This document shows positions 39,096 through 47,785 of a DNA stretch of 64,000 bases, piece after piece. The DNA lies in contig CANLXM010000001.1 in the NCBI GenBank assembly GCA_947495165.1, forward strand, positions 1,240,001-1,304,000, given 5' to 3'. The translations under genes were made by a program, and so were the position numbers. The number at the start of each line of letters is the position of its first letter. The stretch's first letter is position 1. The notes beneath the pieces are model-generated. The model was not told the origin of the DNA. It saw nothing but the letters and a program-made list of their open reading frames with translations, and did not search any database. Source of the stretch: an uncultured Cellulomonadaceae bacterium. Its GTDB lineage: Bacteria; Actinomycetota; Actinomycetes; Actinomycetales; Cellulomonadaceae.

Positions 39096-40181
39096 CTAGT
39101 CGCGCTGCTCCGGCATGCCGGGGAAGAACAGCGGAGCAGCCCCCCACGTGCGTGCGGACAGGTAGGAGTCTGTCAGGAGATCGGCCGCAGCGATACGGTC
39201 GTCCTCGGCGACGTCGCCGAGCAGCGTGCCGTAGGCGTCAGCGAGATCCACCTCGAGCGTGCCGAGGTACGCGGTCGCGCCCGCACCGGTCAGGACGTCC
39301 GGCGCAAGGGCGTACACGGCTTCCCGAGGGTCGCTCGACGTTCCTGCGACCCCGGCGACGACCGCCCATGCCTGCGCGCGGTCGCGGTGGACGTCGGCCC
39401 GCGCGCTCGCAGCGACGCGCTCGGCCTCCGACTCGACGCGGGCAGCGACGACCTCGAAGGCGTAGCCAGCCGCGTCCTCGAGCTGGACCAGCGGGATCAG
39501 CGTCCCGGCGGACACCCCGGGGAGCTCGGCCGGGACGACGGGGGTCGCAGGGAGGTCGACCGGGGTGATCGGGACACCCGCGGCGGCAGCGATCGATCGC
39601 GCCTGGGCGAGCTGGGCCGCGCCGATCGAGGCGACCAGCCGAGCCAGCCCGGCGTCGGGCACCGTGACCAGCGAGCCCCGGGACCGCGAGTAGGACTGGC
39701 TCAGACGTTCCACGAGCACCGACACCTCGTCGACGGCGGGGTCGCCCGGCTCTGCGACCACGGTGGGCGAGGGGCCGGGCTCGTCCGGGGACCGTGTCGA
39801 CGTGGGCGCGACCTGGACGTCGGCCTCGCCGTCGGCGTCGACCAGGCCGGACTCGTACACCCCGCCCAGGGCCTCGAGGTGTGCGGCTGCGGCGTCGACC
39901 GTCCGGGCCAGCGCGGGGCCGGGCGGCTCCTCGGTCCCCGTCTCGACGACGAGCTCGCGCGCCAGCCCGGCGACCTCGAGCGCATCCGTCACCGCAGCAC
40001 GGCGGGCGACCTCGAGGGAGTCCGGCTCGGGCTCGCTGGGGGAGGGCGTCTCCAGCCGGACCGAGCAGCCGGTCACGAGCGCCGCCACCAGGAGCGTCGC
40101 GAGTGCTGCTCGCACGCGCAGCGCCACGGGCGCTCGAGTGGAGCGGGCGGCCGTGGGCGACGGGGCTGGACGAGGCGTCAT
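39096..40181 (-). CDS. Lipoprotein with a ferritin-like DUF4439 domain
   Basis: A 361-residue protein. After a basic N-terminus the signal peptide ends in the lipobox LVTGCS (Cys about 40). A C-terminal ferritin-like helical region (about 225-355) has RSIAAAAGVPITP and AYALAPDVLTG-type helices, as in DUF4439. Its role is unknown. It heads a minus-strand set with the ABC ATPase and permease, so it may be part of the same export function; that is inference. CATGAT 8 nt before the ATG may be its -10. Confidence 0.78.
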   Translation of the reverse strand: MTPRPAPSPTAARSTRAPVALRVRAALATLLVAALVTGCSVRLETPSPSEPEPDSLEVARRAAVTDALEVAGLARELVVETGTEEPPGPALARTVDAAAAHLEALGGVYESGLVDADGEADVQVAPTSTRSPDEPGPSPTVVAEPGDPAVDEVSVLVERLSQSYSRSRGSLVTVPDAGLARLVASIGAAQLAQARSIAAAAGVPITPVDLPATPVVPAELPGVSAGTLIPLVQLEDAAGYAFEVVAARVESEAERVAASARADVHRDRAQAWAVVAGVAGTSSDPREAVYALAPDVLTGAGATAYLGTLEVDLADAYGTLLGDVAEDDRIAAADLLTDSYLSARTWGAAPLFFPGMPEQRD

Positions 40182-40249
40182 CGGTCCCGATCATGCCACG
40201 TCACACCCCCCACGAGCCGTGCCACGCTGCTGCACGCCGCGGGGGTCGG

Positions 40250-40255
40250 TAGGCT
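40250..40255 (+). promoter_or_regulatory. Putative -10 element for the rimP-nusA block
   Basis: TAGGCT in the divergent gap between the lipoprotein gene and rimP predicts transcription from about 40262 and a leader near 68 nt. Confidence 0.5.
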
Positions 40256-40329
40256 GTCCTGCGCGCGCACAACCACACACCGGTCGTAACCCATGGCGGG
40301 TGAGCGCCAGGATCGACAGGAGAAGAGTC

Positions 40330-40845
40330 ATGGCACCCAGCCCCGCGCCCACCCCGGAGGCGGTGGCGGACCGCATCCGCCCGGCCGTCGAGGGAGCCGG
40401 ACTGTTCCTCGAGGACGTCAAGATCGTCGGGCCGGAGCAGCGCAGCACGGTGCGCGTCACCGTGGACCTGCACGAGGACGAGGTCGGCAGCGTCGACCTG
40501 GACCAGGTGGCCGAGGTCTCCCGTGCGGTCTCGGACGCGCTCGACGCGGACGACATGTTCCCCGGCACCTACAACCTCGAGGTGTCGAGCCCCGGGACGT
40601 CGCGGCCGCTGACGCAGCGCCGGCACTTCCGCCGGGCGCGCACGCGCCTGGTCACGCTCGACATGATCGCGGGTGGTGACCGCGCCGGCCGCGTGGTCGA
40701 GGTGACGGACACGGCGGTGGTGCTCGCCGACGAGGCCGGCGCGACGACCGCGGTGCCGTTCGAGGAGATCCGGCGCGGCAAGGTCGAGGTCGAGCTCAAG
40801 CGCATGGACGAGGTGGACCTCGGGTCCGAGGACGAGGAGGGCTGA
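40330..40845 (+). CDS. rimP: Ribosome maturation factor RimP
   Basis: A 171-residue RimP needed for early 30S assembly. Signs: [51 protein letters not shown] 40330 with ACAGGAGAAG upstream. Starts the rimP-nusA-ylxR-infB block. Confidence 0.95.
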   Translation: MAPSPAPTPEAVADRIRPAVEGAGLFLEDVKIVGPEQRSTVRVTVDLHEDEVGSVDLDQVAEVSRAVSDALDADDMFPGTYNLEVSSPGTSRPLTQRRHFRRARTRLVTLDMIAGGDRAGRVVEVTDTAVVLADEAGATTAVPFEEIRRGKVEVELKRMDEVDLGSEDEEG

Positions 40846-40846
40846 C

Positions 40847-41881
40847 ATGGACATCAACATGACCGAGCTGCGGTTGCTGGAGCGCGAGCGCGAGATCAGC
40901 CTGGACGTGCTGCTCTCCGCGATCGAGCAGGCCCTGCTCTCCGCCTATCACCGCACCCCGGACGCGCAGCAGGACGCGCGCGTAGAGATCGACCGTCGCA
41001 GCGGCCACGTCACCGTCTGGGCGCGCGAGCGGACCGAGAGCCCCGAGCCCGACGAGGACGGGGTCCGGGCGCCGCGTGAGCTCGGCCCCGAGTTCGACGA
41101 CACCCCGGCCGGCTTCGGGCGCATCGCGACGGCGACCGCCCGCCAGGTCATCGTGCAGCGGCTGCGCGACGCCGAGGACGACCAGGTGCTCGGCGCCTTC
41201 CGTGACAAGCAGGGCATGCTCCTGTCCGGCGTGATCCAGCAGGGCCGCGACCCGCGCATGGTGCTCGTCGACGTCGGGGGCACCGAGGCGCTCCTGCCGC
41301 CCCACGAGCAGGTCCCGACCGAGACCTACGTGCACGGCGAGCGGCTCCGGGCGCTCGTGCTCGAGGTCACGCGCGGCATGAAGGGGCCGTCGGTCACGCT
41401 CAGCCGGACCCACCCGAACCTCGTCCGGCGGTTGTTCGAGATGGAGGTGCCCGAGGTCGCCGACGGCACCGTCGAGATCGTCGCGCTGGCCCGCGAGGCC
41501 GGTCACCGGACCAAGATGGCTGTGCGTGCCCGGGTGCCCGGCGTGAACGCGAAGGGCGCCTGCATCGGCCCGATGGGCGGCCGCGTGCGCGCGGTCATGG
41601 CGGAGCTCCGGGGCGAGAAGATCGACATCGTGGACTTCGACGAGGACCCTGCGACGTTCGTGGGCAACGCCCTCTCGCCGTCGCGTGTGAACTCGGTCAC
41701 CGTCGTCGACGAGGTCGCCCGCGCGGCGCGCGTCGTGGTGCCGGACTTCCAGCTCTCGCTGGCGATCGGCAAGGAGGGGCAGAACGCGCGTCTTGCCGCC
41801 AAGCTCACGGGTTGGCGCATCGACATCCGGTCCGACGCCGAGGTGCCCGGAGCGTCCGACGGCGAGCCCACCGACGCATGA
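40847..41881 (+). CDS. nusA: Transcription termination/antitermination factor NusA
   Basis: A 344-residue NusA. N-terminal RNA-polymerase-binding domain, an S1 domain ([20 protein letters not shown]), then two KH domains ([37 protein letters not shown]). It lacks the C-terminal acidic repeats of E. coli, normal in actinobacteria. ATG 40847 follows GAGGAGG by 6 bases. Confidence 0.96.
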   Translation: MDINMTELRLLEREREISLDVLLSAIEQALLSAYHRTPDAQQDARVEIDRRSGHVTVWARERTESPEPDEDGVRAPRELGPEFDDTPAGFGRIATATARQVIVQRLRDAEDDQVLGAFRDKQGMLLSGVIQQGRDPRMVLVDVGGTEALLPPHEQVPTETYVHGERLRALVLEVTRGMKGPSVTLSRTHPNLVRRLFEMEVPEVADGTVEIVALAREAGHRTKMAVRARVPGVNAKGACIGPMGGRVRAVMAELRGEKIDIVDFDEDPATFVGNALSPSRVNSVTVVDEVARAARVVVPDFQLSLAIGKEGQNARLAAKLTGWRIDIRSDAEVPGASDGEPTDA

Positions 41882-41896
41882 GGGCGCGCGTGCGGC

Positions 41897-41902
41897 TAGA
41901 CT
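41897..41902 (+). promoter_or_regulatory. -10 element for a leaderless ylxR mRNA
   Basis: TAGACT lies 7 nt before the GTG at 41910. Confidence 0.45.
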
Positions 41903-41909
41903 AGGCCGA

Positions 41910-42239
41910 GTGCCCGTGCACACCGATCCCTCCACACCCCGGCGTGACGCCGTCGCGGGCCCTGCAGCGCAGGGCCCCGTGCGCACCTGCGTCGGGTGTC
42001 GAGGAACCGGGTCCCGGGCGCACATGGTCCGTCTCGTGGCGGCCCCACCCCCTCCCTCCGGCGCGTCGTGCGTCGTCGTGGACGAGGGGCGGTGCCTCCC
42101 CGGCCGTGGCGCGTGGCTCCACCAGGAGAACCGCTGCCTCGGGCTCGCCGAACGCCGGCGAGCGGTGGTCCGAGCGCTACGACTGCCGGGTCCTGCGGAC
42201 CTGGCAGGTGTGCACGAGTGGTTCGCCCGAGGGACGTGA
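41910..42239 (+). CDS. YlxR family RNA-binding protein
   Basis: A 109-residue YlxR/DUF448 protein. The motif RTCVGCRGTGSRAHMVRLV and the later GRGAWLHQ loop fit the family, found between nusA and infB in most Gram-positives. In studied members it binds RNA or RNase P RNA and affects gene expression. GTG 41910 is chosen on the leaderless-type -10; no ribosome binding site is visible. Confidence 0.88.
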   Translation: MPVHTDPSTPRRDAVAGPAAQGPVRTCVGCRGTGSRAHMVRLVAAPPPPSGASCVVVDEGRCLPGRGAWLHQENRCLGLAERRRAVVRALRLPGPADLAGVHEWFARGT

Positions 42240-42258
42240 CCACGGCGTGTGTCAGAGC

Positions 42259-42334
42259 ATGACAGTCAACGACGAAAGCGGGCAGAAGCCGATGGGCACC
42301 CGATGAGTACCCAGCGATGAGTACCCAGCACTAA
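42259..42334 (+). other. Three overlapping mini-ORFs with a 14-bp repeat, upstream of infB
   Basis: Three tiny frames chain through ATGA overlaps: 42259-42306 (MTVNDESGQKPMGTR), 42303-42320 (MSTQR) and 42317-42334 (MSTQH). The last two lie in a direct repeat, GATGAGTACCCAGC twice in tandem (42302-42329). They end just at the infB promoter element. Whether they are translated is unknown. Confidence 0.45.
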
Positions 42335-42375
42335 CGTTGGTCCTCCCTGTCCGGGTGGGCCTGGACAGGAGAGAT
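42332..42375 (+). promoter_or_regulatory. infB promoter element and ribosome-site hairpin
   Basis: TAACGT (42332-42337) is a possible -10. After it, CCTGTCC (42346-42352) pairs perfectly with GGACAGG (42363-42369). The 3' arm overlaps the infB ribosome binding site AGGAGAG (42367-42373), so the hairpin can block translation initiation. Confidence 0.5.
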
Positions 42376-45183
42376 GTGGCAAAGGTCCGCGTGTACGAGC
42401 TCGCCAAGGAGCTCGGTGTGGAGAGCAAGACCATCATGAGCAAGCTGACCGAGCTCGGAGAGTTCGTCCGGTCAGCGTCCTCGACGATCGAACCCCCCGT
42501 CGTGCGCAAGCTGCGCGACGCGTTCCCGGCCGACCAGGCGAGCGCGCCGGCGGCCAAGAAGCCCGCGCCCAAGGCGCCGGCTGCCAAGGCTCCGGAGCCC
42601 GCCTCCGCCGCTGAGCCCGCTGCCCCCGCGCCCACCGCGACCCCGGCCGCGCCGGCACCCGCCGAGCGTCCCGCCGAGGCCGCCCCGGCGGCTCCCGTCG
42701 AGCCCGCGGCCGCAGCGCCCACCCAGGAGCCGACGGCTCCGGCGGCGTCTGCGTCGCCGACGAGCGGTGCCCGGCCTGGTCCGGCGGCGCCCAAGGCGCC
42801 CGCGCCCAAGGCCCCCGCCCCCAAGGGACCGCGTCCGGGCAACAACCCGTTCGCGCCCAGCCAGGGCATGCCCCGCGGTGGTGGACCCCGTCCGGGCAAC
42901 AACCCGTTCGCGCCGAGCCAGGGCATGCCCAGGCCCGGTGCCCGTCCGGACGCCGCGCCTGCCGCTGCTGGTGCCGGTGGCGAGCGTTCCGGTGGCCCCC
43001 GCCCCGGCGCCCCGCGTCCCGGAGCGCCCCGGCCGGGCGGTCCGCGTCCCAACCCCGGCATGATGCCGGGCAAGAGCGCCGCTGCACGTCCGGCCCCGGG
43101 TGGTGGCCGTCCCGGCGCGCCCGGTGGCGACCGCGGCCGTGGTGGTTTCTCGCGTCCCGGCGCGCCCGGTGGCGCTCCTGGTGGCGGTGGCGGCTTCGCC
43201 GGCCGCCCCGGTGGCGGCGGTGGCCGCGGTGGTGCCGGTCGCGGCAGCACGCAGGGAGCCTTCGGGCGTGCTGGAGGGCGCCCCGTGCGTGGACGCAAGT
43301 CCAAGCGCGCGAAGCGTCAGGAGTTCGAGCAGATGCAGGCGCCGTCGCTCGGCGGCGTGCAGGTGCCCCGCGGCGACGGCCAGACCGTCGTGCGGTTGCG
43401 CCACGGTGCGTCGCTGAACGACTTCGCCGACAAGATCGACGCGAACCCCGCGAGCCTCGTCACCGTGCTGTTCCACCTCGGTGAGATGGCCACGGCGACG
43501 CAGTCGCTCGACGAGGACACCTTCGGCACGCTCGGCTCCGAGCTCGGCTACGTCATCGAGATGGTGTCGGCCGAGGAGGAGGACCGCGAGCTGCTGGGCG
43601 CGTTCGACATCGACCTCGAGGCCGAGCTGGCCGACGAGAGCGACGAGCAGCTCACCGCACGTCCGCCCGTCGTGACCGTCATGGGCCACGTCGACCACGG
43701 AAAGACGAAGCTGCTCGACGCGATCCGCTCCGCGAACGTCGTGGCCGACGAGGCCGGCGGCATCACGCAGCACATCGGCGCCTACCAGGTGCGGACCGAG
43801 CACGAGGGCGTCGACCGCGCCATGACCGTGATCGACACCCCGGGCCACGAGGCGTTCACCGCCATGCGTGCCCGTGGTGCCCAGGTCACCGACATCGCGA
43901 TCCTCGTGGTCGCGGCGGACGACGGCGTGATGCCCCAGACGATCGAGGCGCTCAACCACGCGCAGTCGGCCGGCGTGCCGATCGTCGTCGCGGTCAACAA
44001 GGTGGACAAGGAGTCCGCGAACCCCGCGAAGATCCGCCAGCAGCTCACCGAGTACAACCTGGTGGCTGAGGAGTACGGCGGCGACACGATGTTCGTCGAC
44101 ATCTCTGCGCTCAAGCGCATGGGTATCGACCAGCTCCTCGAGGCCGTGCTGCTCACGGCGGACGCGTCGCTGGACCTGCGGGCCAACGCCGACAAGGACG
44201 CCCGTGGTGTGGCGATCGAGGCCAACCTCGACAAGGGGCGCGGTGCAGTCGCGACCGTGCTCGTCCAGTCGGGCACCCTGCGCGTCGGTGACGCGATCGT
44301 GGCCGGGACGGCCTACGGCCGCGTCCGTGCGATGTTCGACGAGCACGGCGAGGCCGTCGCCGAGGCCACACCGGCGCGTCCGGTGCTCGTGCTCGGCCTG
44401 ACCTCGGTGCCGCGCGCCGGCGACACGTTCATCGTGGCGCCGGACGACCGTACGGCCCGTCAGATCGCCGAGAAGCGCGAGGCCGCCGAGCGTGCCGCCC
44501 TCCTGGCCAAGCGCCGCAAGCGCATCAGCCTCGAGGACTTCACCCAGGCGCTCGAGCTCGGCAAGGTCGAGACTCTCAACCTCGTCATCAAGGGTGATGT
44601 GTCCGGTGCCGTCGAGGCCCTCGAGGACGCGCTGCTCAAGATCGACGTGGGCGACGAGGTCCAGCTGCGCGTCATCCACCGTGGTGTGGGTGCGATCACG
44701 CAGAACGACGTCAACCTGGCGACGGTCGACAACGCCGTCATCATCGGGTTCAACGTCAAGACCGGCGAGCGCGTGGCCGAGCTTGCGGACCGCGAGGGCG
44801 TCGACATCAAGTTCTACTCGGTCATCTACCAGGCGATCGACGACGTCGAGGCCGCGCTCAAGGGCATGCTCAAGCCTGAGTACGTGGAGGCCCAGCTGGG
44901 CACCGCCGAGGTCCGCGAGATCTTCCGTTCCTCCAAGTTCGGAAACATCGCTGGCTGCCTCGTCCGGTCGGGGACCATCCGCCGCAACTCCAAGGCACGC
45001 GTCCTGCGTGGCGGCGTGGTCGTGGGGGACAACCTCTCGATCGAGTCGCTCAAGCGGTTCAAGGACGACGCCACCGAGGTCCGCGAGGGCTACGAGTGCG
45101 GTATCGGTCTGGGGTCGTTCAACGACCTGCGTGCCGAGGACGTCATCGAGACGTTCGAGATGCAGGAGAAGCCGCGGTCCTGA
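42376..45183 (+). CDS. infB: Translation initiation factor IF-2
   Basis: A 935-residue IF-2. The N-terminal IF2_N module ([19 protein letters not shown]) is followed by a long low-complexity Pro/Ala/Gly/Arg region (about residues 55-320) containing two copies of [15 protein letters not shown] 57 bases apart. The GTPase domain starts near residue 432 ([28 protein letters not shown]), then domains II and III and the C-terminal fMet-tRNA-binding domain. GTG 42376 is chosen: the protein then starts [12 protein letters not shown] as in relatives. Confidence 0.97.
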   Translation: MAKVRVYELAKELGVESKTIMSKLTELGEFVRSASSTIEPPVVRKLRDAFPADQASAPAAKKPAPKAPAAKAPEPASAAEPAAPAPTATPAAPAPAERPAEAAPAAPVEPAAAAPTQEPTAPAASASPTSGARPGPAAPKAPAPKAPAPKGPRPGNNPFAPSQGMPRGGGPRPGNNPFAPSQGMPRPGARPDAAPAAAGAGGERSGGPRPGAPRPGAPRPGGPRPNPGMMPGKSAAARPAPGGGRPGAPGGDRGRGGFSRPGAPGGAPGGGGGFAGRPGGGGGRGGAGRGSTQGAFGRAGGRPVRGRKSKRAKRQEFEQMQAPSLGGVQVPRGDGQTVVRLRHGASLNDFADKIDANPASLVTVLFHLGEMATATQSLDEDTFGTLGSELGYVIEMVSAEEEDRELLGAFDIDLEAELADESDEQLTARPPVVTVMGHVDHGKTKLLDAIRSANVVADEAGGITQHIGAYQVRTEHEGVDRAMTVIDTPGHEAFTAMRARGAQVTDIAILVVAADDGVMPQTIEALNHAQSAGVPIVVAVNKVDKESANPAKIRQQLTEYNLVAEEYGGDTMFVDISALKRMGIDQLLEAVLLTADASLDLRANADKDARGVAIEANLDKGRGAVATVLVQSGTLRVGDAIVAGTAYGRVRAMFDEHGEAVAEATPARPVLVLGLTSVPRAGDTFIVAPDDRTARQIAEKREAAERAALLAKRRKRISLEDFTQALELGKVETLNLVIKGDVSGAVEALEDALLKIDVGDEVQLRVIHRGVGAITQNDVNLATVDNAVIIGFNVKTGERVAELADREGVDIKFYSVIYQAIDDVEAALKGMLKPEYVEAQLGTAEVREIFRSSKFGNIAGCLVRSGTIRRNSKARVLRGGVVVGDNLSIESLKRFKDDATEVREGYECGIGLGSFNDLRAEDVIETFEMQEKPRS

Positions 45184-45198
45184 CCGGCTAGCACCTCC

Positions 45199-45272
45199 CG
45201 AGGATCGGTCGCGGGCCTACCGCGGGCCTGGCGGCCCGTGCCAGGCCCACCACGGCCCGCGACCGATCCTCG
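45199..45272 (+). terminator. Nested hairpin between infB and rbfA
   Basis: A perfect 19-bp outer stem (45199-45217 with 45254-45272) encloses a second perfect 8-bp stem (GGGCCTGG 45224-45231 with CCAGGCCC 45241-45248). It starts 15 bases after the infB stop. No T run follows. It may terminate, stabilise or be an RNase III target. Confidence 0.6.
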
Positions 45273-45346
45273 TCCGGCCCCTCCCGCTCGGCTCGCTGGG
45301 CGGGGGAGGCCGGGACAAACTCATGACGACCTAGGAGCTGTGTTTC

Positions 45347-45787
45347 ATGGTTGACCACCCGCGGGCACGCAAGCTTGCCGACCGGATCAAGGTCATCGTC
45401 GCCGAGATGCTCGAGACCCGGGTCAAGGACCCGCGCCTCGGGTTCGTCACGATCACCGACGTCCGGGTGACCGGGGACCTGCAGAACGCCTCGGTGTTCT
45501 ACACGGTGATGGGCGACGACGAAGCGCGCGCAGGCACCGCCGCGGCGCTCGCCTCCGCGCGCGGGCTCATCCGGTCCGAGGTCGGCAAGCAGACCGGTAT
45601 CCGGCTGACCCCGACCGTCGAGTTCTTCCTCGACGCGGTTCCCGAGACCGCCGCGCACCTCGACAAGGCGCTGCTCGAGGCCAAGCGGCGCGACGAGGAG
45701 CTGGCGGCGCTGCGCGCGACCGCGACGTTCGCCGGTGACGAGGACCCGTACCGCAAGCCCGCCGCTGAGGACGAGGCGGGTGACTGA
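45347..45787 (+). CDS. rbfA: 30S ribosome-binding factor RbfA
   Basis: A 146-residue KH-fold factor for late 30S maturation. Signs: [48 protein letters not shown] 25-residue acidic tail follows the core. ATG 45347 with TAGGAG about 11 bases upstream. Overlaps truB by 8 bases. Confidence 0.96.
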   Translation: MVDHPRARKLADRIKVIVAEMLETRVKDPRLGFVTITDVRVTGDLQNASVFYTVMGDDEARAGTAAALASARGLIRSEVGKQTGIRLTPTVEFFLDAVPETAAHLDKALLEAKRRDEELAALRATATFAGDEDPYRKPAAEDEAGD

Positions 45788-46718
45788 GCGGCTCACCGCC
45801 GCCGACGGTCTCGTCGTCGTCGACAAGCCGCAGGGCATCTCCAGCCACGACGTCGTCGCCCGGGTGCGGCGGCTCGCAGCCACGCGCAAGGTCGGGCACG
45901 CCGGCACGCTCGACCCCATGGCCACCGGGGTGCTCGTGCTGGGCGTGGGTCGTGCCACCCGGCTGCTGACGTACCTGGTCGGTGTCGACAAGGAGTACCT
46001 GGCGACGATCCGGCTCGGGGTGGCGACCACGACGGACGACGCCGACGGCGAGGCGCTCACGACGCTGGGCGCGGCCGAGGTTGCCGACGCCGACATCGCG
46101 ACCGCCGTGCGGGCGCTCACCGGGCCGATCTCCCAGGTGCCCAGCGCGGTGTCCGCGATCAAGGTCGACGGGAAGCGCGCCTACGCGCGTGTGCGTGCGG
46201 GGGAGAAGATCGACCTCCCGCCCCGTCCCGTCACCATCCACGCGTTCGACATCGACGTCGCACGTCGGACGGTCGTCGTCGACGGCGCGCCCGGCGCGGG
46301 CACGCAGGTCGTCGACGTCGACGTCCGCGTGGTCTGCTCCTCGGGGACGTACGTCCGGGCGCTCGCGCGCGACGTCGGCGCGGCGCTCGGGGTGGGCGGT
46401 CACCTGACGCGCCTGCGCCGCACCCGGGTCGGGTCGATCGCGCACGCGGTCACTCTCGACCAGCTGGCAGAGGCGACCGAGGAGCACGGCCAGATGCCCG
46501 TGCTGGCCATGGCCGAGGCCGCGGCCACGATGTTCCCCGTGCGGCGGCTCGACGCGGCGGAGGCCACCGAGCTCGGGCACGGGCGGTTCATCGGCGCGCA
46601 CGACGAACCGGCCGACCAGCCCGTGGCCGCGGTGCACGACGGACGTCTGGTCGCGCTCGTCGAGCGTCGCCGCAGCGAGCTCCGTCCCGTGATCGTGCTC
46701 GTCCCGGCAGGTGCCTGA
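45780..46718 (+). CDS. truB: tRNA pseudouridine-55 synthase TruB
   Basis: A 312-residue pseudouridine synthase. Signs: [36 protein letters not shown] (catalytic Asp), [35 protein letters not shown] 45780 lies inside the end of rbfA; the frame then starts [14 protein letters not shown]. Overlaps ribF by one base. Confidence 0.95.
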   Translation: MTERLTAADGLVVVDKPQGISSHDVVARVRRLAATRKVGHAGTLDPMATGVLVLGVGRATRLLTYLVGVDKEYLATIRLGVATTTDDADGEALTTLGAAEVADADIATAVRALTGPISQVPSAVSAIKVDGKRAYARVRAGEKIDLPPRPVTIHAFDIDVARRTVVVDGAPGAGTQVVDVDVRVVCSSGTYVRALARDVGAALGVGGHLTRLRRTRVGSIAHAVTLDQLAEATEEHGQMPVLAMAEAAATMFPVRRLDAAEATELGHGRFIGAHDEPADQPVAAVHDGRLVALVERRRSELRPVIVLVPAGA

Positions 46719-47689
46719 TGGAGCTCTGGTCCGGCACGAGCGCCGTCCCTGCGCACGCCGGGCCGTCCGTCATCACCATGGGGAACTTCGACGGCGTCCA
46801 CCGTGGGCACGCGACGGTGCTGTCCCGGGTCCGCCAGGGCGCCGACGTCCTCGGCGCGCGCGCGGTCGCGGTCACGTTCGACCCGCACCCCGGTCAGGTG
46901 CACCGGCCCGACCGCGCGCCCGCACTCCTCACCGGCCTGCAGGACCGCGTCGAGCTCCTCGGCGCTGCCGGCATGGACGCGGTGCTCGTCCTCGAGTACT
47001 CCCTGGACTTCGCACGCCAGAGCCCCGAGGAGTTCGTGCAGCGCTACCTCGTCGACCTGCTCGGCGTCGTGCGCGTCGTCGTCGGCCGAGACGTCAGGTT
47101 CGGCTGGCAGAACGCCGGGACCATCGACACGATGGTCGCGCTCGGGCGCGAGCACGGGTTCGAGGTCGAGGTCGTCGACGACGTCGGGGGCGGCGCCGCG
47201 CCGCGCTGGTCCTCGACCCAGCTGCGCGCCCTGCTGGACTCCGGCGACGTCGTGGGCGCGGCAGCGATCCTGGGCCGGTGGCACCGCGTCCGCGGCGTCG
47301 TGGTCCACGGCGACGCCCGCGGCCGGACGATCGGGTTCCCGACGGCGAACCTCGGCGCGCCCGTGCAGGGCTTGGTGCCCGCCGACGGTGTCTACGCGGG
47401 CACGCTGCGCCGGGTCGACGGCGGACCCGCGTGGCCTGCGGCCGTGTCCATCGGCACCAACCCGACGTTCGACGGGGCCGAGCGGCGGGTCGAGGCCTAC
47501 GTGCTCGACCGCACAGACCTGGACCTCTACGGTGTCGAGGTCGTCGTCGAGCTCGTGCGGCGGCTGCGGCCCATGGAGCGCTATGACGGCGTCGAGGCGC
47601 TGGTGGAGCAGATGCACCGCGACGTCGCGCAGGCCCGCGCGGTGCTCGAAGCGCCCGAGGTGCGTGACTCCTGGGCAGAAGCGCCGTAG
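46718..47689 (+). CDS. ribF: Riboflavin kinase/FAD synthetase
   Basis: A 323-residue bifunctional enzyme making FMN and FAD. FMN adenylyltransferase domain first (TMGNFDGVHRGHATVLSRV, VTFDPHPGQV), then the kinase domain (GDARGRTIGFPTANLG, SIGTNPTFDG, VEAYVLDRTDLDLYG). Coupled to truB. Its TAG stop forms the start of the TAGGTT promoter element for the next gene. Confidence 0.95.
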   Translation: MELWSGTSAVPAHAGPSVITMGNFDGVHRGHATVLSRVRQGADVLGARAVAVTFDPHPGQVHRPDRAPALLTGLQDRVELLGAAGMDAVLVLEYSLDFARQSPEEFVQRYLVDLLGVVRVVVGRDVRFGWQNAGTIDTMVALGREHGFEVEVVDDVGGGAAPRWSSTQLRALLDSGDVVGAAAILGRWHRVRGVVVHGDARGRTIGFPTANLGAPVQGLVPADGVYAGTLRRVDGGPAWPAAVSIGTNPTFDGAERRVEAYVLDRTDLDLYGVEVVVELVRRLRPMERYDGVEALVEQMHRDVAQARAVLEAPEVRDSWAEAP

Positions 47690-47692
47690 GTT
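47664..47692 (+). promoter_or_regulatory. Promoter for the secreted amidase gene
   Basis: GTGACT (47664-47669) and TAGGTT (47687-47692) are 17 bases apart, the best-spaced pair in the window. The -10 overlaps the ribF TAG. Transcription is predicted from about 47699. A 10-codon frame (47702-47734, MSFVLAPGDR) begins almost at that start and ends 51 bases before the main ATG. Confidence 0.55.
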
Positions 47693-47785
47693 ATCGCCTG
47701 GATGTCCTTCGTTCTTGCGCCCGGTGACCGATGAGCCTGGCGTGGACGGTGACCGTCCGCCATCACCACCCCGGAGGACTCGCCC

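Noticed and set aside
42832-42946. Direct repeat inside infB (two [15 protein letters not shown] units)
   Set aside because: Part of the variable low-complexity linker usual in actinobacterial IF-2; not a separate element.
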